Of a stretch of 34,104 bases of DNA, positions 23,108 to 31,129 are shown one piece after another. Each line of letters starts with the position of its first letter. Positions within the stretch are counted from its first letter, which is position 1. The position numbers and the translations under genes are program-made. This stretch comes from CAZVRZ01 sp964629965 (GTDB taxonomy: Bacteria > Chloroflexota > Anaerolineae > Anaerolineales > UBA4823): NCBI GenBank assembly GCA_964629965.1, contig CAZVRZ010000052.1, positions 1 to 34,104 of the forward strand. The letters are read 5' to 3'. The notes beneath the pieces are model-generated. The model saw only the letters and a program-made list of their open reading frames with translations, was not told the DNA's origin and ran no database searches.

Positions 23108-26100
23108 TCAATCCGCCACAATCTTGCTAACATCGTCCAGCTTCAGGCTGATCACCTGGCTGGTAGAGTCCTGGCCCATCGTCACGCCGTAGATCACATC
23201 GGCCGCCTGCACCGTGTTGCGGTTATGCGTGACCACCACGAACTGCGTATTCTCGCTCAGCTCGCGCAGCAATTCGCGGAAGCGTCCCACGTTGGCCTCG
23301 TCGAGCATGGCATCGACCTCGTCCAGCAGGCAGAACGGCGTTGGCGAGACGCGCAGCAGCGAGAAAACCAGCGCCGCGGCGGTCAGCGAACGCTCGCCGC
23401 CCGAAAGCAGCGCCAGGCCTTGCTCCCTGCGCCCGGGCAGCCGCGCTTCGATATCGATACCAGTGCCGGTCATATCGTCGGGCGTGGTCAATACCAGCCG
23501 CGCCGACCCGCCGCCAAACAAACGGGTGAAATTCTCGCGGAATTCTGCCGCCACCGCATCGAATGTCTTGCGGAACTCGTGCTCCATCAACCCATCCAGC
23601 TCTGTGATCACTTCCCGGATGCCGTCCTCGGCCAATTTCAAATCGGCCACCTGCGAGATCATGAAATCATAGCGTTCCTTGACTTCCTGGAACTCGGTGT
23701 GGGCATCTGGGTTCACCGGCCCAATGCGGCGCAGTTGGGCGCGCTGGCGTTTGATATTTTCTTCCAGGTCTACAGAAATTTCTTGCACCACGGGCAGTTG
23801 TTCCACCAGGCCATCCAGAGGCAGCGGCGTGGGGCCAGACACCGTTTCCACGTACCGGAAGGCCACCAGGCCAAAGTCGTCTTCGACGCGCCGCCGCAAG
23901 CTCTCCAGGGTTTCCTGGCGGCGGGCCAGGGTAATGCGCGCCTGGGCATGGTGATGCTCAGCCTGGCTGAGCGCCTGGCGCGCAGCCGCGTCCTTCTCCT
24001 GGAAGCTGCCATAATCTTGATCGAGGTCTGCCAGCTCTACTTCTGCCGGTTGTAACTGCAGCTTCAAGGCCTCGATCTCTTGCCGCACGTTTTTCTCCGT
24101 CAGCCGGGTCTCGGCTTGCTCCCTGGTCAACGCTTCTCGATCTGCGTCAGACTGCGCCAGCCGTTCTTGCATGGCCTGGCGCGCCCGCTGGAGGCGTTCT
24201 TGGGCCACCGCTTGCTCGCTGAGGCGCTTTTTTACGTCTGCCATCGCCCGTTCGGCCACTGCCGAGCGCGTGTTCCAATGTGCCATCTGGGTCTGAAGCT
24301 CGTCCAACGCCAGGGCTGCCAGGGCGGCGATCTTGCCACGCTGGGTTTCAGCAGCCGTGTGGATTTCCGTCTCCAGCTTCTTCAATTCGGCTTCTGCCTG
24401 GGTGATCTCCCGCTGCGCTTGTTGAATCTCGTTCTCCAGCCGGCCGGCCTGCTCGCGCTGCCAGGCCAGGGCGCGCTGCGCCTTTTCGACAGCCAGCTCT
24501 TGCTGGCTGTGCTCGCGTGCTGCGGCGCGCTCGTTGGCATTGGCCGTCTCGACCAGGCCCTGAAGCTGGGCGCGCCCGGCGTTCAACTCCGCCAGGGTCT
24601 GCGCCAATCCAGCCGCCTTTCTCTCGGCGGCCTGCAGCTGCTCTTTCATCCCAGCCAGGTTGTCTTGCAGCTCCTTGCGCTGGCGCGGCCGGCTGAGGAT
24701 GCTCGCCTTGCCCTCCTGCCCGGCCACCACCGGACCCGAAGCCAGAAAAAGCTCGCCTTGCAGGGTAACCAGGCGCGCCTCGGCCACTCCCAGGCGGCGT
24801 AAGCCGGGCAGCAGCCGCCGGGCTGCCTGGCGATCCTTGACCACCAACACCGCTCCCAGCAGCGCCCGCACCGGCAGGTGCAGGTTCTCGGGGTAACGGA
24901 TGAGATCGGCGGCAATGCCCACCACATCCGGGTCGCCCAACAGCGGCTGCAGCGCCTGATGGTTCTGCACACCCTGCTCCCACTTGTCCAGCGGCAGCAA
25001 AACACCGCGCGTCTTGCTGCCTTCCAGCAACTGCAAAGCCGTTTCCAGGTCGGCCTCATCGATCAAGACCGCATCCAGGTATTCGTTCAGCGCGGCGCCA
25101 ATGGCCGTCTCCAGGGCCGCCGGCGTTTCCAGGCCGGCACCCAGGGCGCCGGGCGCACCACTCAGGCTGCTGCGCTTCTCCTGCAGCAGCAAACGCGCCC
25201 CCGCCGCATAACCTGCCAGGCTGCGCTCGGCCTGTTCCAACACGTCGAGCTGCGCCTGCTGGCGGGCGGCCTGCGCCTGGAACCCGGCACGGGCTTCCAA
25301 GGCCTCTTTGCGCGCCGCTTCCGCCTCTGCCAGGCGCTTCTGGTGAGCCGCGAGCGTCTCCGTCGCCTTCTGCACGTTCTGGCTGCAGGCTGCCAGTTCC
25401 TTCTTGGCAGCTTGCAAGCGAGATTGCGCCGCCTGCAGTTCTGCTTCGCCGCCGGCCGCGTTCTTGCCTTGATCTGCCAGCAAGCTGCGCTGCCGTTCCA
25501 ACTGCTCTTTGCGTTCCGTCGTTCTGGCGCCAAGGTGCGCCTGGCGAGCGGTCAAGGCCGCCTGCGCCCGGCGCGCTTCTTGCACTTCTTGTTCTGCCCG
25601 GTTGCGCTCATCCTGGCGCGCTTGCAGAAAGCGGCGGGCCTGCTGCAATTGCAAGCCGGCCTCATCCAGTTCTGCCTGCAGTTGGCCAGACTCACCCTGC
25701 GCCGTCTCCAGGCGCTCCTGGTAAAAAGCCAGTTCATCTGCCAGGCGCGCCAATTCGCTCTCCCCAGATTGGCGTTGGATCGCCAGCGAGCGCAGCCGTT
25801 CATCGGCTACCGCCAGGCTGCGGTCGAACTGCTCCCGGCGCTCATTCAGCTCCGCCATCTGGCGCCGCCAGCCGTCCAGCCGGGTGCGCGCCGCCTGGAT
25901 GCGCCCACGCAGGGAGCCCATCTTCTCGTCGATCACCGCTTGCACGGCGCGCGCCTGCTCCAGGGAGACTTCCCGCTGCCGGGCAGCTTCCTGCCCATCG
26001 CCCAGTTCTCGCTGGGCATTGTGCCAATGATAACCATACCACTCCCGCAGGATGACGTGCAGATCGGTCTTGATCTGCTCGTATTCCATCGTGCGGCGCG

Positions 26101-26728
26101 CCTGTCGCTCCAGGCTGCGCAGGCGGGGCTGCAGTTCTGCCAGGATATCTTCCACCCGTTCCAGGTTGCGTTGGGTGCTTTCCAAGCGGCGCAAAGCCTC
26201 TTCTCGCCGCGAGCGGTGCAGGCCAATGCCTGCCGCTTCTTCAAACAACCGCCGGCGTTCCTCGGCTTTCAAGGAAAGGGCGGCATCTACCAGGCCCTGC
26301 CCAATGATGGTATAGGTGCGCTCTGCCAGGCCCGACTGCGCCAGCAGCTCGGTAACATCCTTCAGGCGCACCCGCTGGTTATTCAAGAGATATTCATTTT
26401 GCCCGTCACGATAGGCCCGCCGGGTGATGGCTACCTCGCTGAAATCGATCGGCAGCCAGCCGTTTGAATTATCGAACACAATCGTCGCCGAGGCCATGCC
26501 CGACCGGGGGCGCCCCTCCGAACCAGAGAAGATCATATCTTCGGTCTTCTTGGCTCGCAGCAGGCTGTAGGACTGCTCACCCAGCACCCACCGAATGGCA
26601 TCGGCTACGTTCGACTTGCCCGACCCGTTCGGCCCCACGATCGCCGTGATCTGGCCCGCAAAAGCAAATTCGTAGCGCGAAGCAAAAGTTTTGAAACCGT
26701 GAAGCTCGAGGGATTTCAACCGCTGCAT
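23108..26728 (-). CDS. smc: Chromosome segregation protein SMC
   Basis: 1,206 residues, full family length. N-terminal Walker A is GPNGSGKSN (32-40) after MQRLKSLELHGFKTF. Two long coiled-coil arms (about 170-500 and 670-1000, very rich in Gln, Glu, Arg and Ala) flank a hinge (about 509-669). The C-terminal head carries the signature LLSGGERSLTAAAL (near 1109) and Walker B FCLLDEVDAMLDE (near 1133). It compacts and separates chromosomes with ScpA and ScpB, neither of which is in the window. I chose ATG 26728 for similarity to known starts; ATG 26755, which overlaps the rnc stop (TAATG), is equally possible and would couple the two genes. Confidence 0.97.
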   Translation of the reverse strand: MQRLKSLELHGFKTFASRYEFAFAGQITAIVGPNGSGKSNVADAIRWVLGEQSYSLLRAKKTEDMIFSGSEGRPRSGMASATIVFDNSNGWLPIDFSEVAITRRAYRDGQNEYLLNNQRVRLKDVTELLAQSGLAERTYTIIGQGLVDAALSLKAEERRRLFEEAAGIGLHRSRREEALRRLESTQRNLERVEDILAELQPRLRSLERQARRTMEYEQIKTDLHVILREWYGYHWHNAQRELGDGQEAARQREVSLEQARAVQAVIDEKMGSLRGRIQAARTRLDGWRRQMAELNERREQFDRSLAVADERLRSLAIQRQSGESELARLADELAFYQERLETAQGESGQLQAELDEAGLQLQQARRFLQARQDERNRAEQEVQEARRAQAALTARQAHLGARTTERKEQLERQRSLLADQGKNAAGGEAELQAAQSRLQAAKKELAACSQNVQKATETLAAHQKRLAEAEAARKEALEARAGFQAQAARQQAQLDVLEQAERSLAGYAAGARLLLQEKRSSLSGAPGALGAGLETPAALETAIGAALNEYLDAVLIDEADLETALQLLEGSKTRGVLLPLDKWEQGVQNHQALQPLLGDPDVVGIAADLIRYPENLHLPVRALLGAVLVVKDRQAARRLLPGLRRLGVAEARLVTLQGELFLASGPVVAGQEGKASILSRPRQRKELQDNLAGMKEQLQAAERKAAGLAQTLAELNAGRAQLQGLVETANANERAAAREHSQQELAVEKAQRALAWQREQAGRLENEIQQAQREITQAEAELKKLETEIHTAAETQRGKIAALAALALDELQTQMAHWNTRSAVAERAMADVKKRLSEQAVAQERLQRARQAMQERLAQSDADREALTREQAETRLTEKNVRQEIEALKLQLQPAEVELADLDQDYGSFQEKDAAARQALSQAEHHHAQARITLARRQETLESLRRRVEDDFGLVAFRYVETVSGPTPLPLDGLVEQLPVVQEISVDLEENIKRQRAQLRRIGPVNPDAHTEFQEVKERYDFMISQVADLKLAEDGIREVITELDGLMEHEFRKTFDAVAAEFRENFTRLFGGGSARLVLTTPDDMTGTGIDIEARLPGRREQGLALLSGGERSLTAAALVFSLLRVSPTPFCLLDEVDAMLDEANVGRFRELLRELSENTQFVVVTHNRNTVQAADVIYGVTMGQDSTSQVISLKLDDVSKIVAD

Positions 26729-26754
26729 ACTGGTTTTCTTTTCTCCCTGATCCA

Positions 26755-27471
26755 TTAATCCTGTCCCAAGGCAATCAGCGCCTGGCGGGCAGCGGCTTTG
26801 GCAGCCGTCTGTTTCGAATACCCTTCCCCAACGCCATACACCTTGCCCGAGATCAACACTTCCACCGTGAACACCTTGGCATGATCCGGCCCGCGCGAAT
26901 CCACCGTGCGATATTCCGGAGCGCCCAGGCCCTGCCCCTGCGACCATTCTTGCAGACGGCTCTTGGCATCCTGGTCGCGATGCGCCGCCAGGATCTGCTC
27001 GACGGCCTGCTCCAACAGCGGCGCCATAAAAGCCTGCACGGCAGGTAACTCGCCGTCCAGGTAAATGGCCCCCACCAGGGCCTCGAAAGCCGAACCCAGC
27101 AGCGCCGAGCGCGTGCGCCCGCCGCCTTCATCCTCGCCGCGGCCTAACAACATCATCTCACCCAGCCCGATTTGGCGAGAGAAATCAGCCAATTGCAGAT
27201 TCCCCACCAGGGCCGAGCGCAGCCGGGTCAGGTTGCCTTCGGCGCTTTCCGGAAAGCGGTGGTACAGCCACAGCCCAACCAGGAAATCCAACACTGCATC
27301 GCCCAGGAATTCCAGGCGCTCGTTGTCTTCAAGCGCTGCGGTATGTTCGTTCACATAGGATCGATGGGTAATCGCCCGGCGTAACAGCCAGGGCTTCTTG
27401 AATGCCAGGCCGTTCCGCCGGCAAAATTCGGTTAGCGCATCGTACTCTTCAGTTCCCCGAGCAGGTTCCAT
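26755..27471 (-). CDS. rnc: Ribonuclease III
   Basis: 238 residues from ATG 27471, with GGGAGG 5 nt upstream; the GTG 6 nt earlier overlaps this site. The RNase III signature ERLEFLGDAVLD is at about 51-62, with the second acidic cluster ALVGAIYLDGE further on. A C-terminal dsRNA-binding domain (about 165-238) ends in the KQTAAKAAARQAL helix. It cuts double-stranded RNA in rRNA and mRNA processing. It sits directly upstream of smc, a pairing seen in many bacteria. Confidence 0.97.
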   Translation of the reverse strand: MEPARGTEEYDALTEFCRRNGLAFKKPWLLRRAITHRSYVNEHTAALEDNERLEFLGDAVLDFLVGLWLYHRFPESAEGNLTRLRSALVGNLQLADFSRQIGLGEMMLLGRGEDEGGGRTRSALLGSAFEALVGAIYLDGELPAVQAFMAPLLEQAVEQILAAHRDQDAKSRLQEWSQGQGLGAPEYRTVDSRGPDHAKVFTVEVLISGKVYGVGEGYSKQTAAKAAARQALIALGQD

Positions 27472-27619
27472 AGACACCTCCCAGAACTCAGGGGTCGCCA
27501 GCTACCCCGCATTGGCCGGGTGCCTGGCAATCCATTAGTTCATATGATTTTGAATAAGCCCAATTTTACCACAGGGAGCGATGCCGCTGACTGCCCAGAA
27601 TATTGGATCATTCCAACTG

Positions 27620-28708
27620 CTAACCGCCCGATTTCAACCCCGACCCGCTCAGCACCGCCACAATTGGATCACGCGCCTGTTCACCCAACTGCGCCGCGGC
27701 CGCGGCCACCACCGCCGAAGTGGCTTCCACGTAGAGACCCTGGCGCGCCAGCAGGTCCCGCCCGACCACGATCTGCGCCTCGTCCACCGCCAGGAACAAC
27801 CCACCGTATTCCCGCAGTGTGCGCAGAATTACATCGATGCGCAGCGGACGACTGACCCGGATGCCCTCCGCCACGGTTTCGCCTTCAGAGGCCTGGCCCA
27901 TTTGCTCACCGTTGTACGCGGCCCACAGCGGCGCACACCGGCGCGCCTGCACCCCCACCACCTGCGGCAGCCTGTCGATCACACCCGCCGCCTGCAAAGA
28001 GGCAAAACCGCGCAGCACGCCCAAGAGCAGTCCGCCCTGTCCCGCCGGCAGCAGCAGCGTGCCCGGCGCCATGCCCATCTGCTCGACCAGCTCGTAAGCC
28101 AGCGTAGCATAACCGGGCAAGTTGAACGGCAGGTACGCGTGGCTGGCATAGACCAGGCCGCCTTGCGCCGCCTGGCGAACCACCTCAGACGCATTGGAAC
28201 GCGGCCCCGGCACGCTCACCACCTGCGCCCCATAAGCCTCGATCTGCCGCCGTTTGGGGCCGGAAGCCGACTCCGGAACGTACACCCGCGCCTTCATCCC
28301 CGCCCGCGCCGCATAGGCCGCAAAAGAGGCCCCGGCGTTGCCAGACGAGTCTTCCACCGCCTCCTGCACGCCGCGTGAGCGCAAGAAACTGACCAGGGGC
28401 GCCTCGCCGCGATCCTTGAACGAGCCGGACGGGTTGGCATACTCGCACTTGAAAGCCACCCGGCGCCCGTGCAATTGTCCCCACACCAGGGGCGTGTTCC
28501 CCTCGCCCAGCGATATCACCGGCGCCTCTTCCGGCAGTCGCAGCGCTCTGCGAAAACGCCAGATGCCCGGCTGGGTCAGATCGGGCCGCAGCGCAACCGC
28601 CTGCACCGCATCGGCAAAGTCATATAACTCGCCGCAGGCCGCGCAGCAGAACGGCGCGCCGCTGGCAGGGTATGGCAGGTGGCAATGGGAACAGGCAACG
28701 TTCGTCAT
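27620..28708 (-). CDS. PLP-dependent threonine synthase-like protein with N-terminal zinc ribbon
   Basis: 362 residues. The N-terminus has C6-x2-C9 and C22-x2-C25, a rubredoxin-like zinc ribbon typical of archaeal and Chloroflexi-type threonine synthases. The PLP Lys is K98 in NPSGSFKDRG. SSGNAGASFAAYAARAG is the phosphate- and cofactor-loop block, and LPAGQGGLLLGV the Gly-rich loop. It probably turns O-phosphohomoserine into threonine, but related fold-II enzymes (threonine dehydratase, cysteate synthase) share these motifs, and no thrA or thrB neighbour is present to settle it. GAGG lies 5 nt before ATG 28708. Confidence 0.9.
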   Translation of the reverse strand: MTNVACSHCHLPYPASGAPFCCAACGELYDFADAVQAVALRPDLTQPGIWRFRRALRLPEEAPVISLGEGNTPLVWGQLHGRRVAFKCEYANPSGSFKDRGEAPLVSFLRSRGVQEAVEDSSGNAGASFAAYAARAGMKARVYVPESASGPKRRQIEAYGAQVVSVPGPRSNASEVVRQAAQGGLVYASHAYLPFNLPGYATLAYELVEQMGMAPGTLLLPAGQGGLLLGVLRGFASLQAAGVIDRLPQVVGVQARRCAPLWAAYNGEQMGQASEGETVAEGIRVSRPLRIDVILRTLREYGGLFLAVDEAQIVVGRDLLARQGLYVEATSAVVAAAAAQLGEQARDPIVAVLSGSGLKSGG

Positions 28709-28780
28709 AATACCTCTTCAAAAAAATAACCACTAAAATCACGGGTTGTATAAAAAGCAAGCGCTTCGTCAGAAAAACCC

Positions 28781-28883
28781 GATAACCGCTAAGACGCCAA
28801 GATCGCAAAGAAACTTTTATATCAGAAAACCCCTCGCTCTGCTCTTTACCGCACGCGTCTTTGCGGGTAAATCTCTTTTTGTG
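28781..28883. repeat. MITE-like inverted-repeat element 1
   Basis: Starts ATAACCGCTAAGACGCC and ends GCGTCTTTGCGGGTAAAT followed by CTCTTTTTG, so its ends are imperfect inverted copies of one another. A related element with the same order lies at 28966-29056. No coding capacity. A small non-autonomous mobile or hairpin repeat is the likely nature. Confidence 0.5.
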
Positions 28884-28902
28884 AGGAAGCTGCCGAAAAT
28901 GT

Positions 28903-28971
28903 CAGATGCCCGGCTGGGTCAGATCGGGCTGCAGCGCAACCGCCTCCACCGGATCGGCAAAATCATATAAC
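28903..28971. repeat. 69-bp duplicated fragment of the threonine-synthase-like gene
   Basis: Matches 28560-28628 (inside the upstream part of the synthase gene, near codons 28-50) with 4 mismatches and no gaps, in the same orientation. The copy has lost its reading context. Its last bases merge into the start of MITE-like element 2. Confidence 0.9.
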
Positions 28972-29056
28972 CATTAAGATGCGAAGTACGCCAAGACTCA
29001 TCTGAAAGAAAAGATCCTTTGCGTTCTTTGCGCCTTGGCGGTTAAATGTCTTTTAG
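28966..29056. repeat. MITE-like inverted-repeat element 2
   Basis: Begins TATAACCATTAAGATGCG and ends GCGCCTTGGCGGTTAAAT followed by GTCTTTTAG. Order and ends parallel element 1 (28781-28883), but the middle differs. It stops 5 nt before the 3' end of the GxxExxY gene. Confidence 0.5.
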
Positions 29057-29060
29057 CCCA

Positions 29061-29438
29061 TCACAGCTTATTGACCATCCGTTTGATACCATCCTTGATC
29101 AGCGGCACATGCCAATTGATCAAATAACCCAACTTACAGTTCCCCAGTCTCAGGTACGTTAACAACTGTGCCTCGTGCAAGGGCAAGACGCTTTGCACAG
29201 CCTTATTTTCAACAATAACCTGGTTATCGACCAGCATATCCAGCCGATAACCGGCATCAAGCTTGATGCCATCATACTCAACCGGCTGAACCACTTCGCA
29301 TGCAACCGACAAGCCTCGTTTCGTCAACTCATGCGCCAGGCAAACCTGGTAAGCAGACTCCAACAACCCCGGCCCCAACGCCCGGTGAACCTTAACGGCC
29401 GCGTCCACCACCTGCTTCCCCACTTCTTCAATCTCCAT
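29061..29438 (-). CDS. GxxExxY-family protein (PD-(D/E)XK nuclease fold)
   Basis: 125 residues, exactly the family size. The name-giving motif is G24-L-L-E27-S-A-Y30. The nuclease-fold core shows Asp67 (YRLDMLVD) and E77-N78-K79 (VIVENKAV), the D...ExK pattern of PD-(D/E)XK_3 enzymes, followed by HEAQLLTYLRLGNCKLGYLINW. The function of the family is not established; it recurs in many bacteria, often in several copies beside short repeats, as here. GGTGAGG lies before ATG 29438. The gene is surrounded on both sides by related repeats, which suggests it travels with or acts on them (inference). Confidence 0.93.
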   Translation of the reverse strand: MEIEEVGKQVVDAAVKVHRALGPGLLESAYQVCLAHELTKRGLSVACEVVQPVEYDGIKLDAGYRLDMLVDNQVIVENKAVQSVLPLHEAQLLTYLRLGNCKLGYLINWHVPLIKDGIKRMVNKL

Positions 29439-29460
29439 AATTCCTCACCTTCGCTCCCAC

Positions 29461-29497
29461 CACGTCTTTGCGTCCTTTGCCCATTCGCGGTTCAAAC
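29461..29497. repeat. Short dispersed repeat upstream of the GxxExxY gene
   Basis: CACGTCTTTGCGTCC then TTTGCCCATTCGCGGTT. It is a diverged copy of the GCGTCTTTGCGGTT motif found in element 1, element 2 and every unit of the tandem array. Confidence 0.5.
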
Positions 29498-29568
29498 TTC
29501 CATTAATTGTACTCCAAACCCCTCACGCCGCGGCCATCTGTGCCAACCCGGCGTTCTGTGCCGACCCA

Positions 29569-30177
29569 CCCTTGGCGATCAAAGCTCAAGCCTTCTTCGC
29601 GATCTTAGCGTCTTTGCGGTTTAAGAACTTTCCCCCTCACGACCCCGGCGTTCTGTGCCAACCCAGCCTTGGCGATCAAAGCTCAAGCCTTCTTCGCGAT
29701 CTTAGCGTCTTTGCGGTTTAANNNNNNNNNNNNNNNNNNNNNNNNNNNNNNNNNNNNNNNNNNNNNNNNNNNNNNNNNNNNNNNNNNNNNNNNNNNNNNN
29801 NNNNNNNNNNNNNNNNNNNNNGCCTTGGCGATCAAAGCTCAAGCCTTCTTCGCGATCTTAGCGTCTTTGCGGTTTATGAACTTTCCCCCTCACGACCCCG
29901 GCGTTCTGTGCCGACCCGGCCTTGGCGATCAAAGCTCAAGCCTTCTTCGCGATCTTAGCGTCTTTGCGGTTTATGAACTTTCCCCCTCACGACCCCGGCG
30001 TTCTGTGCCGACCCGGCCTTGGCGATCAAAGCTCAAGCCTTCTTCGCGATCTTAGCGTCTTTGCGGTTTATGAACTTTCCCCCTCACGACCCCGGCGTTC
30101 TGTGCCGACCCGGCCTTGGCGATCAAAGCTCAAGCCTTCTTTGCGATCTTAGCGTCTTTGCGGTTTAAGAACTTTCC
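29569..30177. repeat. 97-bp tandem repeat array, broken by an assembly gap
   Basis: Units begin at 29569, 29666, 29822, 29919, 30016 and 30113, each spaced by 97 bp except across the N run. Each unit starts CCTTGGCGATCAAAGCTC and contains TTAGCGTCTTTGCGGTTTA and then CCCTCACGACCCCGGCG. Units right of the gap differ by only a few bases; the last is cut off after about 60 bases. All open frames across it are a by-product, since 97 is not a multiple of 3 and no start or ribosome site is shared. The number of copies in the real genome is unknown. Confidence 0.95.
29722..29821. other. Assembly gap (100 N)
   Basis: A run of exactly 100 N, the default size for a gap of unknown length, lies inside the tandem array. 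The distance between array units on either side (156 bp) is therefore not meaningful. Confidence 0.98.
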
Positions 30178-30189
30178 CCACAACCGGTA

Positions 30190-30195
30190 TATAAT
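30190..30195 (+). promoter_or_regulatory. -10 box before the three-TM protein gene
   Basis: TATAAT at 30190-30195, 30 nt before the ATG, with a GGAAGGAG ribosome site between them. No clear -35 is seen; the expected place falls in the last, truncated repeat unit. Confidence 0.5.
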
Positions 30196-30225
30196 CATAT
30201 TGTATCCACAGGAAGGAGCCTCTCC

Positions 30226-31128
30226 ATGAACATGATCGAACAAATCATCCGCGGCCGCATTCGCGCCAACGTGATCGGAGTCATCGCCGGCCTGATCGGG
30301 CTGCCGCTGATCGTTGGCTTCGTCGCCCTGCCCATCTACATGCACTCGACCGGCAGAATACCCACCTGGATGCTCTACGGCTCACTGGGCGGCTTCGGCA
30401 CCCTCCTGCTCGGCGGGGGAACCGGCCTGCTCTTCCTGACTCGCTTCAAGCGCGGCAACAAGCTGGACGACATCTTCACCCCCTTGGGCCTGCGCGCTTC
30501 TGCCTACATGAACCACCGCCAATACCACGGTACGATCAACGGGCGGCAGGTCTCCGTTTTTATCCGCCAGGGGCCCGTGCTGGATATCGAGGTGGTCACC
30601 CACCTGGGCACCCGCATGGGCATCACCAGCAACCCCGATGCCCGCATGCTGGCCTCCCTGTTCAACAAAAAACCGATCCAGGTTAACCGGGAAGAATACC
30701 AGGGCCTGACCGTCTTCGGCATCGACGAAAACTGGACCTACCTGGCCGCCGGCGATTACTCGGCCAGCAACCTGGTGCAAAGCCTGCTGCGCGCCGATGG
30801 CGTCTTCGCCAACAAACAGATCGTCATGCGCCCCGGGCGCCTGTGCCTGACCGTTTACGGCAGCACCCAACTGTTCGCTACCGGCCTCAACGCCAACCTT
30901 GGACAGCGCCTGGTCACTGAAATGGTGGCCCTGACCGAGACGCTAGAAAGGCTGCCCCCCCCTAGCATCCTCGACCAGGAAACTTCATTAGAGAAGACCG
31001 GTCGCCAGGTGCGCGCCCGCAACCCCTACCTGATCCCCGCAGTCGTGGGCGGCGGCTTGCTGATCTTCTTCTGCTGCGTTGGTGTAGCCGCTACCGCCTT
31101 CGCCTTCTGGGCTTCATCGCAGCCCTAG
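30226..31128 (+). CDS. Unknown membrane protein with three TM segments
   Basis: 300 residues. TM segments lie at about 14-37, 48-72 and 269-296, and a soluble domain of about 195 residues sits between the second and third. With a basic start and RFKRGNK after TM2, that domain is most likely cytoplasmic. It contains VSVFIRQGPVLDIEVVTHLG and LCLTVYGSTQLFA strands, suggesting an alpha/beta fold. I recognise no family. An AAGGAG site lies upstream. Its stop is 1 nt from the stop of the convergent mtnA gene. Coding composition matches the neighbours. Confidence 0.85.
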   Translation: MNMIEQIIRGRIRANVIGVIAGLIGLPLIVGFVALPIYMHSTGRIPTWMLYGSLGGFGTLLLGGGTGLLFLTRFKRGNKLDDIFTPLGLRASAYMNHRQYHGTINGRQVSVFIRQGPVLDIEVVTHLGTRMGITSNPDARMLASLFNKKPIQVNREEYQGLTVFGIDENWTYLAAGDYSASNLVQSLLRADGVFANKQIVMRPGRLCLTVYGSTQLFATGLNANLGQRLVTEMVALTETLERLPPPSILDQETSLEKTGRQVRARNPYLIPAVVGGGLLIFFCCVGVAATAFAFWASSQP

Positions 31129-31129
31129 G

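Larger units (their letters stand above)
28709..29060. other. Intergenic repeat island between the synthase and GxxExxY genes
   Basis: About 350 bases without a gene. They hold two MITE-like inverted-repeat elements (28781-28883 and 28966-29056) and between them a 69-bp copy of part of the synthase gene (28903-28971), each listed separately. No long ORF is convincing here. Confidence 0.7.

Noticed and set aside
24878..26467. Plus-strand open frame of 529 codons opposite smc
   Set aside because: Leu/Gln/Arg-rich antisense of a coiled-coil gene; SMC motifs are on the minus strand.
29669..30152. Plus-strand frames in the tandem repeat region
   Set aside because: They arise from the repeated unit and one spans the N run; no ribosome site or protein family.
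29569..30177. CRISPR array
   Set aside because: The 97-bp units are repeated in full with no variable spacers, and no cas genes are nearby.
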